DNA of 15,823 nt from CAYGXH01 sp964354485 (GTDB taxonomy: Bacteria; Bacteroidota; Ignavibacteria; UBA10030; SZUA-254): assembly GCA_964354485.1 (NCBI GenBank), contig CAYGZY010000215.1, positions 1 through 15,823 on the forward strand, given 5' to 3'. Positions within the stretch are counted from its first letter, which is position 1. Each line of letters opens with the position of its first letter. Below are positions 1-6,972 of this stretch, piece by piece. The notes beneath the pieces are model-generated. The model saw nothing but the letters and a program-made list of their open reading frames with translations. It was not told the origin of the DNA and did no database searches. A program made the position numbers and the translations under genes.

Positions 1-51
1 CTTGTCGATTATGTAAACGGGTAGACTGTTCCCACCTGAAAAAATGCACAC
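1..51 (-). CDS. 5' end of an unidentified leftward gene, cut by the window edge
   Basis: Read leftward from a GTG at 51-49, the frame stays open to the window edge and gives 17 residues, MCIFSGGNSLPVYIIDK. The start is supported by a consensus Shine-Dalgarno (AGGAGG, complement of 58-63) six bases upstream. Such a ribosome site is unlikely in a spacer with no gene. A second in-frame GTG lies inside the Shine-Dalgarno and is a poorer choice. The gene diverges from efp, so 52-200 would hold two back-to-back promoters. The fragment is too short to identify, and no signal peptide is evident. Its existence rests only on the ribosome site and the open frame. Confidence 0.5.
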   Translation of the reverse strand, partial: MCIFSGGNSLPVYIIDK

Positions 52-57
52 GGGTCA

Positions 58-63
58 CCTCCT
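58..63 (-). promoter_or_regulatory. Shine-Dalgarno of the leftward edge gene
   Basis: The minus strand reads AGGAGG here, six bases before the GTG at 51. It is the strongest ribosome-site match seen in the window and is the main reason for calling a gene at the left edge. Confidence 0.5.
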
Positions 64-185
64 CGCGCCAATGCAGATAAGAAAGTCTCTATCGATACAC
101 GGATTCAACTCCGTTGATATTCAAACTAAGAAACCTGCATCCATCAGTTTCATTTTTTATTTTTTCCGTAGTCTGATCACCAATC

Positions 186-194
186 AGGAAGGAG
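186..194 (+). promoter_or_regulatory. Shine-Dalgarno deciding the GTG start of efp
   Basis: AGGAAGGAG ends six bases before the GTG at 201. No in-frame ATG gives a full-length N-terminus, so this site fixes the start at GTG. The upstream region 52-185 contains a pyrimidine-rich stretch (about 150-168), but I could not pick out a convincing promoter. Confidence 0.7.
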
Positions 195-200
195 TCTACT

Positions 201-773
201 GTGATTCTCGTTTCTGAAATTAAGGAGGGAGCAGCCATCAAGCTTGATGGGAAACTCTACAAAGTACTCAGCGTCATTCATCATGCCGGGAGCGGACAGA
301 TGCATGGTTTCATTGAACTTAAGCTCAAAGACCTGAGATACGGTCACTTCGCAGATCGCCGCTTTAAATTCACCGACAAGCTAGAGCATGTGGAATTGAC
401 CAAGCGGCAGATGGATTACATATATGCTGATACGGATTCGTATTACTTCATGGACCCGGATACCTTCAACCAGATCAGCGTTCCAAAATCGACCGTCGGA
501 GTACATGAAATATTCCTCAAAGAAGGGGTAAAAGCTACTATCGAACTCATAGGCGAGGAAGCTATATCGGTCAATTTCCCGAAAGTATTGGAACTTAGGG
601 TGGCCTCGACCGGTCAGGGCATTCATGATGGACAAGACAATACGATGAAACCCGCCATGCTTGAGAACGGAATCGAAATTCAGGTACCACAATTCGTGAT
701 CACGGGCGATCTTGTCCGTGTTGATACGGAAAAAATCAAATACATCGACCGCGTGACAATTAAAAAACTTTAA
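201..773 (+). CDS. efp: Elongation factor P family protein with a non-canonical loop
   Basis: Elongation factor P binds ribosomes stalled on proline runs, next to the P-site tRNA, and promotes peptide bond formation. At 190 residues the protein has the normal length: a KOW-like N-terminal domain (about 1-65) and two OB domains. The C-terminal family signature is intact: K-P-A, then G four residues on, then VP at 162-163 and G169 (residues 149-169). The oddity is the loop between strands 3 and 4. Where typical EF-P has PGKGxAF with a modifiable Lys (or Arg), this protein has HAGSGQMHGF (28-37). That is one residue longer, with Gln33/Met34 at the tip and no Lys or Arg. This resembles the longer loop of the EfpL/YeiP paralogue, whose tip residue is an unmodified Arg. 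It may therefore be a second EF-P-like factor that acts without modification. No modification enzyme gene is nearby. Confidence 0.93.
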   Translation: MILVSEIKEGAAIKLDGKLYKVLSVIHHAGSGQMHGFIELKLKDLRYGHFADRRFKFTDKLEHVELTKRQMDYIYADTDSYYFMDPDTFNQISVPKSTVGVHEIFLKEGVKATIELIGEEAISVNFPKVLELRVASTGQGIHDGQDNTMKPAMLENGIEIQVPQFVITGDLVRVDTEKIKYIDRVTIKKL

Positions 774-844
774 ACAAGCAGAATCGCACCATCTCCTGCG
801 ACGGCACCAATCACACAACGTTGTACTTATTATGAGGTATTTCA

Positions 845-3028
845 ATGCGACACATTCGAACAATTGAATTATTGATAAAAATATCGGCTTTAACGTTTCT
901 CCTCATTTGGATGGCAGTCATAGTGCCTGCATCTGCCTACCCCGACGAGGGTATGTACCCGCTGAGCGAAATAAAGAAATTGGACCTGAAATCGAAAGGA
1001 TTGAAGGTAACTGCCGAAGAAATCTATAATCCGAACGGAGTCAGCCTGGTTGATGCCATTGTGAATATAGGGGGATGTACGGGTTCTTTCGTCTCCGCCG
1101 ACGGACTCATCATCACTAATCACCACTGTGCCTTTGGCGGCGTACAAGCGGCAAGCACACCGGAACAGGACTACGTGACGAATGGATATCTGGCACGATC
1201 GCTCTCCGAAGAAATTCCCGCCAAAGGTTTCACCGTACGTATTGTCGATTCGTACCGCAACATATCGGACGAGGTTCTCAGCGCCCTGCACGACAGCATG
1301 GATTTTGCGGCACGTTCAAAAGCTATCGATAAGAGAATAAAGGATATTATTACAGAAGCCGAAAAGATAAATCCAGATAAACGCGCAGAAGTAGCCGAGA
1401 TGTTTACCGGGAAATCGTACATTCTCTTCATCTATACCTATCTGAAAGATGTCCGTCTCGTGTACGTTCCTCCACGATCAATCGGTGAATTCGGCGGCGA
1501 AGACGATAACTGGATCTGGCCCCGGCACACAGGGGATTTTTCATTCATAAGGGCATATGTCGCACCGGATGGTAAGTCCGCCGATTATTCAAAAGATAAC
1601 GTTCCCTTTCATCCAAAAATATTCCTCAAAATCGGAGTTGAAGGTGTCGATGACGGCGATCCAGTTTTTATTTTAGGTTATCCCGGAAGGACGTATCGAC
1701 ATCGCACTTCTTCGTACCTCGCCTACGAGGAAGAAGTACGCATGCCCTACGTTGCAGATCTCTACGCCTGGCAAATATCCACCATGGAAAGCATGGGCAA
1801 GGATGACCGGTCAGTATCGTTAAAACTTGACGCGCGGATAAAAGGTTTGGCAAATACAATGAAGAATTATCGTGGGAAGCTTCAGGGATTAAAGCGATTG
1901 CAGCTCGTCGGAAAAAAAGGAGAGGAAGAAAAATCATTTCAGTCATTCATTGAGTCGGATAAAACACGGAAAGAACTTTACGGTTCCGTGCTGAAGGATA
2001 TTAATTCGATTTATGAGGAAATCCGATCGCGTTCGCAGTATGAGCTGACGCTCGATTACTTGCTTCAGAGTTCCTCTCTTCTCAGTCTCGGTAAATCAGT
2101 CCTCGATGCTTCCCGCGAGCTCAGGAAACCGGATACTGAACGCGCATCGGCCTACATGGACCGCAACTTTGCCCGTACGAAGCAGTCGCTCCTGATGTCC
2201 CTGCGCAACTACTATGAATCTGTAGACAAAATCTTTTTTAAACAGATGCTGATGCGGGCAGTACAATTACCTCATGACCAGCGGATTCCGGTAATCGATA
2301 GTGTCATCGGGGACAAGAAATATGAAAGTACGATCGAAAAGTTTATAGAAACGCTCTACGGAACCTCCAAACTTACGGATGAGAATTTTCTCACGGACGC
2401 TCTTGCAAAATTGCCGGACGAAATAGATCAGCTGAATGATCCGGCGATCGTATTTGTAAAGTCTCTCCTGCCGTTATACGATGATCTACGCGAAATCCGC
2501 CAGCGCCGGGACGGCGCTCTCACAAAGCTTTCTGCACTCCTTGTCGATGCGAGACAGCAGTATTTAAAGAAGGATTTTATTCCGGATGCGAACAGTACGC
2601 TCCGCATGACCTTCGGAAAGATCGAAGGGTATTCGCCTGCTGACGCGCTTTACTCCTCACCAATAACTACTGTAAGAGGAATCATCGAAAAAACGACGGG
2701 CACCGACCCCTACATTACACCCCGGCGGCTGATTGATCTTCACAAGGAGAATAACTTCGGACGGTGGAAGCACAAGAAGTTAAACGATGTACCTGTAGCA
2801 CTCTTATACAATCTTGATACGACCGGCGGAAATTCAGGAAGTCCCCTGCTCAACGCCCGCGGCGAGATAGTGGGCGTTAATTTTGACCGTGCCTACGAGG
2901 CAACCATCAACGACTACGCCTGGAGTGAAGATTACAGCCGCTCCATCGCAGTTGATATCCGGTATGTTCTCTGGATAGTAGAAAAATTCGCAGGCGCCGA
3001 GAGTCTTATGAAGGAATTAGGATTCTAG
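845..3028 (+). CDS. Exported S46-family dipeptidyl-peptidase, DPP11-like
   Basis: Family S46 serine peptidases (DPP7/DPP11) remove dipeptides from the N-terminus of peptides in the periplasm, feeding amino-acid use. At 727 residues it has the usual family length. A signal peptide spans residues 1-31 (hydrophobic core about 13-28, likely cleavage after ASA). The catalytic triad is visible: His94 in TNHHC, Asp231 in TGDFSF and Ser664 in GGNSGSP. The helical domain covers roughly 300-590 between the two halves of the chymotrypsin-like fold. Eighteen residues after Ser664 is Arg682 in NFDRAYE. In the characterised family this position is Arg in DPP11 (cleaves after Asp/Glu) and Gly in DPP7 (hydrophobic), so acidic specificity is inferred. 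The ATG at 845 has GAGG (834-837) seven bases upstream. It lies 71 bp after efp in the same direction and may be co-transcribed, though the functions are unrelated. Confidence 0.94.
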   Translation: MRHIRTIELLIKISALTFLLIWMAVIVPASAYPDEGMYPLSEIKKLDLKSKGLKVTAEEIYNPNGVSLVDAIVNIGGCTGSFVSADGLIITNHHCAFGGVQAASTPEQDYVTNGYLARSLSEEIPAKGFTVRIVDSYRNISDEVLSALHDSMDFAARSKAIDKRIKDIITEAEKINPDKRAEVAEMFTGKSYILFIYTYLKDVRLVYVPPRSIGEFGGEDDNWIWPRHTGDFSFIRAYVAPDGKSADYSKDNVPFHPKIFLKIGVEGVDDGDPVFILGYPGRTYRHRTSSYLAYEEEVRMPYVADLYAWQISTMESMGKDDRSVSLKLDARIKGLANTMKNYRGKLQGLKRLQLVGKKGEEEKSFQSFIESDKTRKELYGSVLKDINSIYEEIRSRSQYELTLDYLLQSSSLLSLGKSVLDASRELRKPDTERASAYMDRNFARTKQSLLMSLRNYYESVDKIFFKQMLMRAVQLPHDQRIPVIDSVIGDKKYESTIEKFIETLYGTSKLTDENFLTDALAKLPDEIDQLNDPAIVFVKSLLPLYDDLREIRQRRDGALTKLSALLVDARQQYLKKDFIPDANSTLRMTFGKIEGYSPADALYSSPITTVRGIIEKTTGTDPYITPRRLIDLHKENNFGRWKHKKLNDVPVALLYNLDTTGGNSGSPLLNARGEIVGVNFDRAYEATINDYAWSEDYSRSIAVDIRYVLWIVEKFAGAESLMKELGF

Positions 3029-3068
3029 TCTGTCTTAATGGATGTAATCACATAAGGTTTATGCCATA

Positions 3069-3098
3069 TTGTTTTTTATTTTCGTATCTTACTATAAA
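3069..3098 (+). promoter_or_regulatory. Putative sigma70-like promoter of the restriction-modification genes
   Basis: TTGTTT (3069-3074), an 18-base spacer and TATAAA (3093-3098) lie in the AT-rich gap before the methyltransferase. This would leave a leader of roughly 35 bases. No Shine-Dalgarno is visible before the ATG at 3141. The surrounding AT-richness makes chance matches likely, and promoter consensus in FCB-group bacteria can differ from sigma70. Confidence 0.35.
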
Positions 3099-3140
3099 TA
3101 ATGATTCAAAAGAACATTTTTCATTCAATATATTATCTCA

Positions 3141-4007
3141 ATGTTTAAGGAATTCCGAGTTGGGAATGGAATAATTTTCCAAGGTGACTGCCTTGATGTA
3201 CTTAAATCTCTGCCTAAAAATGAAATTGTTTTGGCGTTCACATCCCCACCATACCTGAACGCAATTAACTATGAAGAACATGTGGAGAAACTGAATGGGA
3301 GAAAAGACCGTTGGGAGAGGAAAGAAGTCTCATATGAAGAATATAAGAGTTTCCTTATTGACAGGTTTAAGGCTTTGCTGCAAGTGATACGTCCTGGCGG
3401 ACATAACGTCGTTAATATTTCCCCCGTTTCGTGGAATGGTGAACGAACTGCATTACCTTTTCATTTTGTAAATTGGATGGAAGAAATAGGTTGGAAATTT
3501 CGAGAGGATATTATTTGGGAGAAACCAATTGCCCGTGATCGCCGCTCTGGTGTTCTCTTACAACATCCTTTTCCCGGATACTATTATCCTAGTCTCGTCG
3601 CAGAATACGTATTTGTTTTTCAAAAACCAGCAGAGAAAAAAGACAGAGAAAATATCTATTGGTCTCGCACTCCTCAAGAAAAAGAAGAGAATCGGATTGA
3701 CCTATCCAATTATCAGGGTGAAAAGAGCAAAAATGTCTGGAAGATACGACCAGTTGCTCCACAGGAAAATAATCATCCTTGCCCCTTTCCAGTGGAACTT
3801 GCAGATCGAATAATTCAACTTTATTCCTACAAAAATGATATAGTCATTGACATTTTCGCTGGTAGTGCTCAAACAAACATCGCTGCCGAGAAAGCTGGAC
3901 GGAAACATATCGGAATTGAAACTCAAAATGAGTACATTAAATATGCCATCAAAAAAATCAAAGCCGAAATCGCGCAGCAGGCTCTCTCGTTCGAGACGGC
4001 TAGGTAA
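3141..4007 (+). CDS. Type II DNA methyltransferase, N4-cytosine or N6-adenine, beta class
   Basis: This SAM-dependent enzyme methylates an exocyclic amino group at a specific DNA site, protecting the host from the endonuclease encoded next. It has 288 residues. The motif order is that of beta-class enzymes (N6_N4_Mtase family): catalytic motif IV TSPPY at 34-38 near the N-terminus, the HPCPFPVEL segment at 212-220, and SAM-binding motif I near the C-terminus (DIFAGSAQT, 237-245). TSPPY is the form common in N4-cytosine enzymes, so m4C is favoured over m6A. Motif I departs from the usual FxGSGTT: Gly-Thr is replaced by Ala-Gln. The target-recognition part is probably residues 45-200; the site recognised cannot be read from sequence. 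Its 3' end overlaps the endonuclease gene in another frame. The gene is AT-richer than its flanks, which suggests transfer. Confidence 0.93.
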   Translation: MFKEFRVGNGIIFQGDCLDVLKSLPKNEIVLAFTSPPYLNAINYEEHVEKLNGRKDRWERKEVSYEEYKSFLIDRFKALLQVIRPGGHNVVNISPVSWNGERTALPFHFVNWMEEIGWKFREDIIWEKPIARDRRSGVLLQHPFPGYYYPSLVAEYVFVFQKPAEKKDRENIYWSRTPQEKEENRIDLSNYQGEKSKNVWKIRPVAPQENNHPCPFPVELADRIIQLYSYKNDIVIDIFAGSAQTNIAAEKAGRKHIGIETQNEYIKYAIKKIKAEIAQQALSFETAR

Positions 4008-5181
4008 GAAGAAATTGAAAATCGATGCTAAAATTGAAAATCTAAAATATAACCCATCTCTTTGTCAACAGCTCAAAACTTTTGGCATTGATGAATTTCT
4101 TTCCGGTTCAGCCTTTCAGAACGCTGCATTTCTTCTATCCTATAATCAAAATACATTCGGAGTCAGCCATTGGGTATCACCAAAACGGACTCGAAGTTAC
4201 CCTTACGCCCGCGTCTATGATACGATGTATATTCCCACACGTGTCACTATCATTCCTTTTCTCAAGGACGAAGGTAAACAAGGCGATAGAGATTTTATTC
4301 AATGGGATACAGTTTCTTTAATGAATCTTCTAGGTGTATATGTTATTCTCGGCTATTATAAAAAAGCTGTGAAAAGTCCCGATTATAAGCATAATATTAC
4401 GGAACAGAAATTTGATTACGAATATCTCAAACAACGTCTTGATGAACTATCTCAATATAAGCTTGACGCACTTCATTGGAATATTAACGAACTGAACAAG
4501 AACTTACTAAACATTGCCGAACTCAGCAAGTTCCATTATAAAAAAATATCGAGGCAGACTGGAGTAGAGATGCACGGTGAAAAAGGCATTTCTGAGAGGA
4601 TCCAAGTCATTAAAGAAAGTGTCGATAATTTTCAGAGCAATTCCAGAGAGCTTGCTTCGTCGGCGCAAACTCGAGAATATAAAACTATTCAACCCAAAGA
4701 AAGTGTCATTGAAGGCAAAGCAACTATCACAATAAAGAACTACCTGGGTGGATATTACTATTTCACTGTAGATGAGGTTCTCTTGAGCAACAAGGATTTT
4801 TTTCTAATTGAGAAGAAGCACAGTGAAAATTCTCTTGTCCCAAGTATTGCTGATATCAAAGATGGACTCGTTAAAATGATGCTCTATACTAATTTCTCCG
4901 AGGTGCTTGTGTCAGGTGCATCTATCTCTCATCATTCAACACTCGGACTCACATCGAAAAATATCGGGGGATATTGTCATACCTACTCTTCTAAAAACGA
5001 ATTGAAATCTTTTTTCTCTTCAAACCAATTCACCAAAAAGTCTATTCAAGCTCTAATCGATTTATTTGACGAAGGGCGAAACAACAACATTTTGATATTC
5101 CTGATGAGCAGCAGAAATCCAAGCATTCAAAATGAAATTACTCGGGAATTTATTAAACGAAAAAAACAAGACAGCTCATAA
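3928..5181 (+). CDS. Putative type II restriction endonuclease, PD-(D/E)xK type
   Basis: I do not recognise the family by sequence; the call rests on position and a nuclease motif. From the ATG at 3928 it has 417 residues. A D...ExK arrangement typical of PD-(D/E)xK nucleases is present: Asp282 in TVDEV, then Glu295 and Lys297 in LIEKKH, in the expected hydrophobic strand context (FFLIEKK). It overlaps the 3' end of the methyltransferase gene by 80 bp, as in many M-R pairs. The start is uncertain. The frame is open back to a TTG at 3847, with ATGs at 3928 and 3943 and a TTG at 4015 just after the methyltransferase stop; none has a strong ribosome site. Starts before 4007 give a Lys/Arg/Ser-rich N-terminus. 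Composition is AT-rich (positions 4321-4380 hold 20 G+C of 60), like its partner and unlike the flanks. Confidence 0.75.
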   Translation: MSTLNMPSKKSKPKSRSRLSRSRRLGKKKLKIDAKIENLKYNPSLCQQLKTFGIDEFLSGSAFQNAAFLLSYNQNTFGVSHWVSPKRTRSYPYARVYDTMYIPTRVTIIPFLKDEGKQGDRDFIQWDTVSLMNLLGVYVILGYYKKAVKSPDYKHNITEQKFDYEYLKQRLDELSQYKLDALHWNINELNKNLLNIAELSKFHYKKISRQTGVEMHGEKGISERIQVIKESVDNFQSNSRELASSAQTREYKTIQPKESVIEGKATITIKNYLGGYYYFTVDEVLLSNKDFFLIEKKHSENSLVPSIADIKDGLVKMMLYTNFSEVLVSGASISHHSTLGLTSKNIGGYCHTYSSKNELKSFFSSNQFTKKSIQALIDLFDEGRNNNILIFLMSSRNPSIQNEITREFIKRKKQDSS

Positions 5182-5189
5182 CAGCTGTC
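5170..5189 (+). repeat. Small inverted repeat over the endonuclease stop codon
   Basis: GACAGCT (5170-5176) and AGCTGTC (5183-5189) form a 7-bp stem with loop CATAAC that spans the stop codon. No T-run follows, so it is at best a weak transcription stop or an mRNA-end hairpin for the restriction-modification transcript. A second small stem (ATGCT/AGCAT, 5198-5211) follows. Confidence 0.3.
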
Positions 5190-5271
5190 GATATGATATG
5201 CTCGATAGCATTTATGTGTCTAGCTTTTACTTCTTTTATGTAGATTAATTATATAACAATCCGGATAACGA

Positions 5272-6240
5272 ATGATTGCATACAACCTGCTTATATTTAT
5301 TTCGCTTTTTCAGGGCCGTCTAACGGCGGAAAAAAGCGACTACTATTCGATTGCCGCTCTTAATGAAAACACTGCCGTGGTCTGCGGAGAAAACGGGACA
5401 ATCATTCGAACGACGAACGGCGGGAAGAGCTGGACCGGCGCCCGATTTATCGGCAGGACAAACAAGGCGCTTTACTCGGTCCACTTCGTTAATGCGAAAA
5501 CGGGCTGGGCAGTAGGTGAAGAAGGGACAATACTCAAAAGCGTCGATGGAGGAATATCGTGGAAAAACACAGACAGCTCCTCATCGTATAATCTCATGTG
5601 CATCAGATTCGTGAACGGGGAGACCGGGTGGATCGTCGGTTCACGCGGACTCATCCTAAAGACTACAAACGGCGGAAAGTTATGGTTTCGCCAGTACAGC
5701 AATGTCCCGCAGGATCTTGCAGCTGTATCGTTCGCGGATACAAAAGTTGGTTATGTCACCGGCGCAAGCGGTACCATTCTCAAAACGACGGATGGAGGCG
5801 AGAGCTGGTCATCTCTCGACAGCGGTTATCCTCATTTTTACTTTTCCGTTCATTTCATCGATTCCCTCACAGGCTGGGTAAGCGGCGGCTACGGCGCAAT
5901 TCTCAATACTACCGACGGCGGCGAATACTGGAACGAGCAGAATGCGAGGGAAACCTTCCGCTATTTCAAAACCAGTACATTTCACTATTCCGTTCACTTT
6001 ATAAGTCGGACGAAAGGATGGATTGCAGGAAACGGTGGTGTCATCATGTCGACACTGGACGGCGGGACAACCTGGATTAATCAAACAAGCGGGACGGAAG
6101 AAATTCTGCGGTGCATCATGCCGTACGATACCTCAACCGTCTGGGCTGCCGGGAATAATGGTACGCTCCTCAAGACAACAGACGGCGGTACGAGATGGAT
6201 AAATCAACAACAAACAGGAAAGAACACCCGCCGCAAATGA
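5272..6240 (+). CDS. Seven-repeat YCF48/BNR-type beta-propeller protein
   Basis: The protein has 322 residues and is built almost entirely of a repeated G-x2-G-(T/L/A/V)-(I/L)-x3-T-x-(N/D)-GG-x2-W motif. The copies occupy residues 39-54, 82-97, 123-138, 164-179, 205-220, 253-268 and 294-309, at a 41-residue period apart from one 43 and one 48. Seven copies match a seven-bladed propeller of the YCF48/HCF136 (photosystem II stability factor-like) fold. In non-photosynthetic bacteria such proteins are mostly exported and of unknown binding role. The N-terminus (1-19) is hydrophobic and could be a signal peptide, although it lacks the usual basic residues. The ribosome site (GGATAA) is weak. Its stop codon overlaps the start of the lipoprotein gene as ATGA, so the two are probably translated together. 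A photosynthetic role is not supported. Confidence 0.85.
   Translation: MIAYNLLIFISLFQGRLTAEKSDYYSIAALNENTAVVCGENGTIIRTTNGGKSWTGARFIGRTNKALYSVHFVNAKTGWAVGEEGTILKSVDGGISWKNTDSSSSYNLMCIRFVNGETGWIVGSRGLILKTTNGGKLWFRQYSNVPQDLAAVSFADTKVGYVTGASGTILKTTDGGESWSSLDSGYPHFYFSVHFIDSLTGWVSGGYGAILNTTDGGEYWNEQNARETFRYFKTSTFHYSVHFISRTKGWIAGNGGVIMSTLDGGTTWINQTSGTEEILRCIMPYDTSTVWAAGNNGTLLKTTDGGTRWINQQQTGKNTRRK
5386..6198 (+). repeat. Seven tandem YCF48/BNR coding repeats
   Basis: Seven in-frame copies of the G..GT(I/L)..TT(N/D)GG..W unit start at 5386, 5515, 5638, 5761, 5884, 6028 and 6151. Four of the six spacings are exactly 123 bp; the others are 129 and 144. The DNA of the copies has diverged while the protein motif is kept, so this is an old domain repeat and not a recent tandem duplication. 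Confidence 0.85.
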
Positions 6241-6914
6241 TGGAGATCAACCGACCTGTCTTCTCAAAATTAATCTATATCATGATCACTGCCTCCATCT
6301 TCGTCGGATGTGGTAGGGAGAGAAGCAACGTCAGCAAATGGACTCCCGAAGACAGCACACGGATCGTGAAAGAGATTCTTGCACACCGTTCCCGGGTAGA
6401 TTCCTCATTTCGCTCAGATCCCCAATCGCCTTTCGTCAGAGACACTAGTATCCGGTTCACGGGAATTAAATGGTTTCTTCCCAACCTGAACTACTACTTG
6501 ACATCAAAGCTCAGCAAGCATGAAAAACCAGAAACCGTCCAAATCTACGGCACAAAAGGCGATGCCAGACGATACATCAAGTACGGCTATTTTACATTCG
6601 AGCTTGATGGGGATAGCTACAAACTCAATGCCTATAAATTCACCGCTGATGATTCCCGGCGGTCCTCTATTTACAAAAAATATCTATCGGTCTGGTTTAC
6701 AGATGAAACGACCGGAAAAGAAACGTATCCCGTCGGACGGTACATCGACGTCGGTGAAGAGTATGACGATCCCAATCATCTGTACACACTGAATTTCAAC
6801 AACGCCTACAATCCGTACTGCGCATACAGCTCCCTTTACTCCTGCGCCGTTCCCCGAAAGGAGGATCACCTTGCCGTTGCCGTGAAGGCGGGTGAAATAA
6901 AAAATCACAACTGA
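6237..6914 (+). CDS. DUF1684-family lipoprotein
   Basis: From the ATG at 6237 the protein has 225 residues. A short basic/hydrophobic leader ends in a lipobox-like FVGC (Cys25), so it is probably a lipid-anchored periplasmic or outer-membrane protein. The C-terminal half carries the conserved DUF1684 features: a TYPVGRYIDV segment (163-172), LNFNNAYNPYCAY (185-197), YSC (201-203), and a final VKAGE (216-220). The function of DUF1684 is unknown. The start at 6237 was chosen because ATG overlaps the preceding stop as ATGA (translational coupling) and puts the leader at the N-terminus. The frame is open to an earlier ATG at 6195 that would place 14 polar residues before the leader. The overlap suggests the propeller protein and this lipoprotein act in the same cell-envelope process. 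Confidence 0.85.
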   Translation: MMEINRPVFSKLIYIMITASIFVGCGRERSNVSKWTPEDSTRIVKEILAHRSRVDSSFRSDPQSPFVRDTSIRFTGIKWFLPNLNYYLTSKLSKHEKPETVQIYGTKGDARRYIKYGYFTFELDGDSYKLNAYKFTADDSRRSSIYKKYLSVWFTDETTGKETYPVGRYIDVGEEYDDPNHLYTLNFNNAYNPYCAYSSLYSCAVPRKEDHLAVAVKAGEIKNHN

Positions 6915-6972
6915 ATTCTTTGCATTTATCGCATTTTCCTACTACATTTCATAAGTTTTTTACTGAAAACAG

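Noticed and set aside
381..863. 160-codon open frame on the minus strand opposite efp
   Set aside because: It lies wholly against the well-supported efp gene and gives a Cys/Arg/Phe-rich product with no recognisable domain. The same applies to the other antisense or shifted frames, for example 890-1431, 8356-8739, 11977-12533 and 15398-15614.
3847..3927. TTG at 3847 as the endonuclease start
   Set aside because: It gives the longest frame but has no ribosome site and would overlap the methyltransferase by 161 bp; the ATG at 3928 is more likely.
5229..5257. TATAAC before the propeller gene as a -10 box
   Set aside because: No acceptable -35 box at 16-18 bases, and transcription would start only a few bases before the ribosome site.
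6195..6236. ATG at 6195 as the lipoprotein start
   Set aside because: It adds 14 polar residues in front of the lipoprotein leader; the ATGA overlap at 6237 gives a normal signal sequence.
6920..6948. Possible promoter TTGCAT - 17 bases - TACATT before the phosphatase gene
   Set aside because: The -35 box matches consensus at three of six bases and the -10 box at four of six; in an AT-rich gap this is too weak to call.
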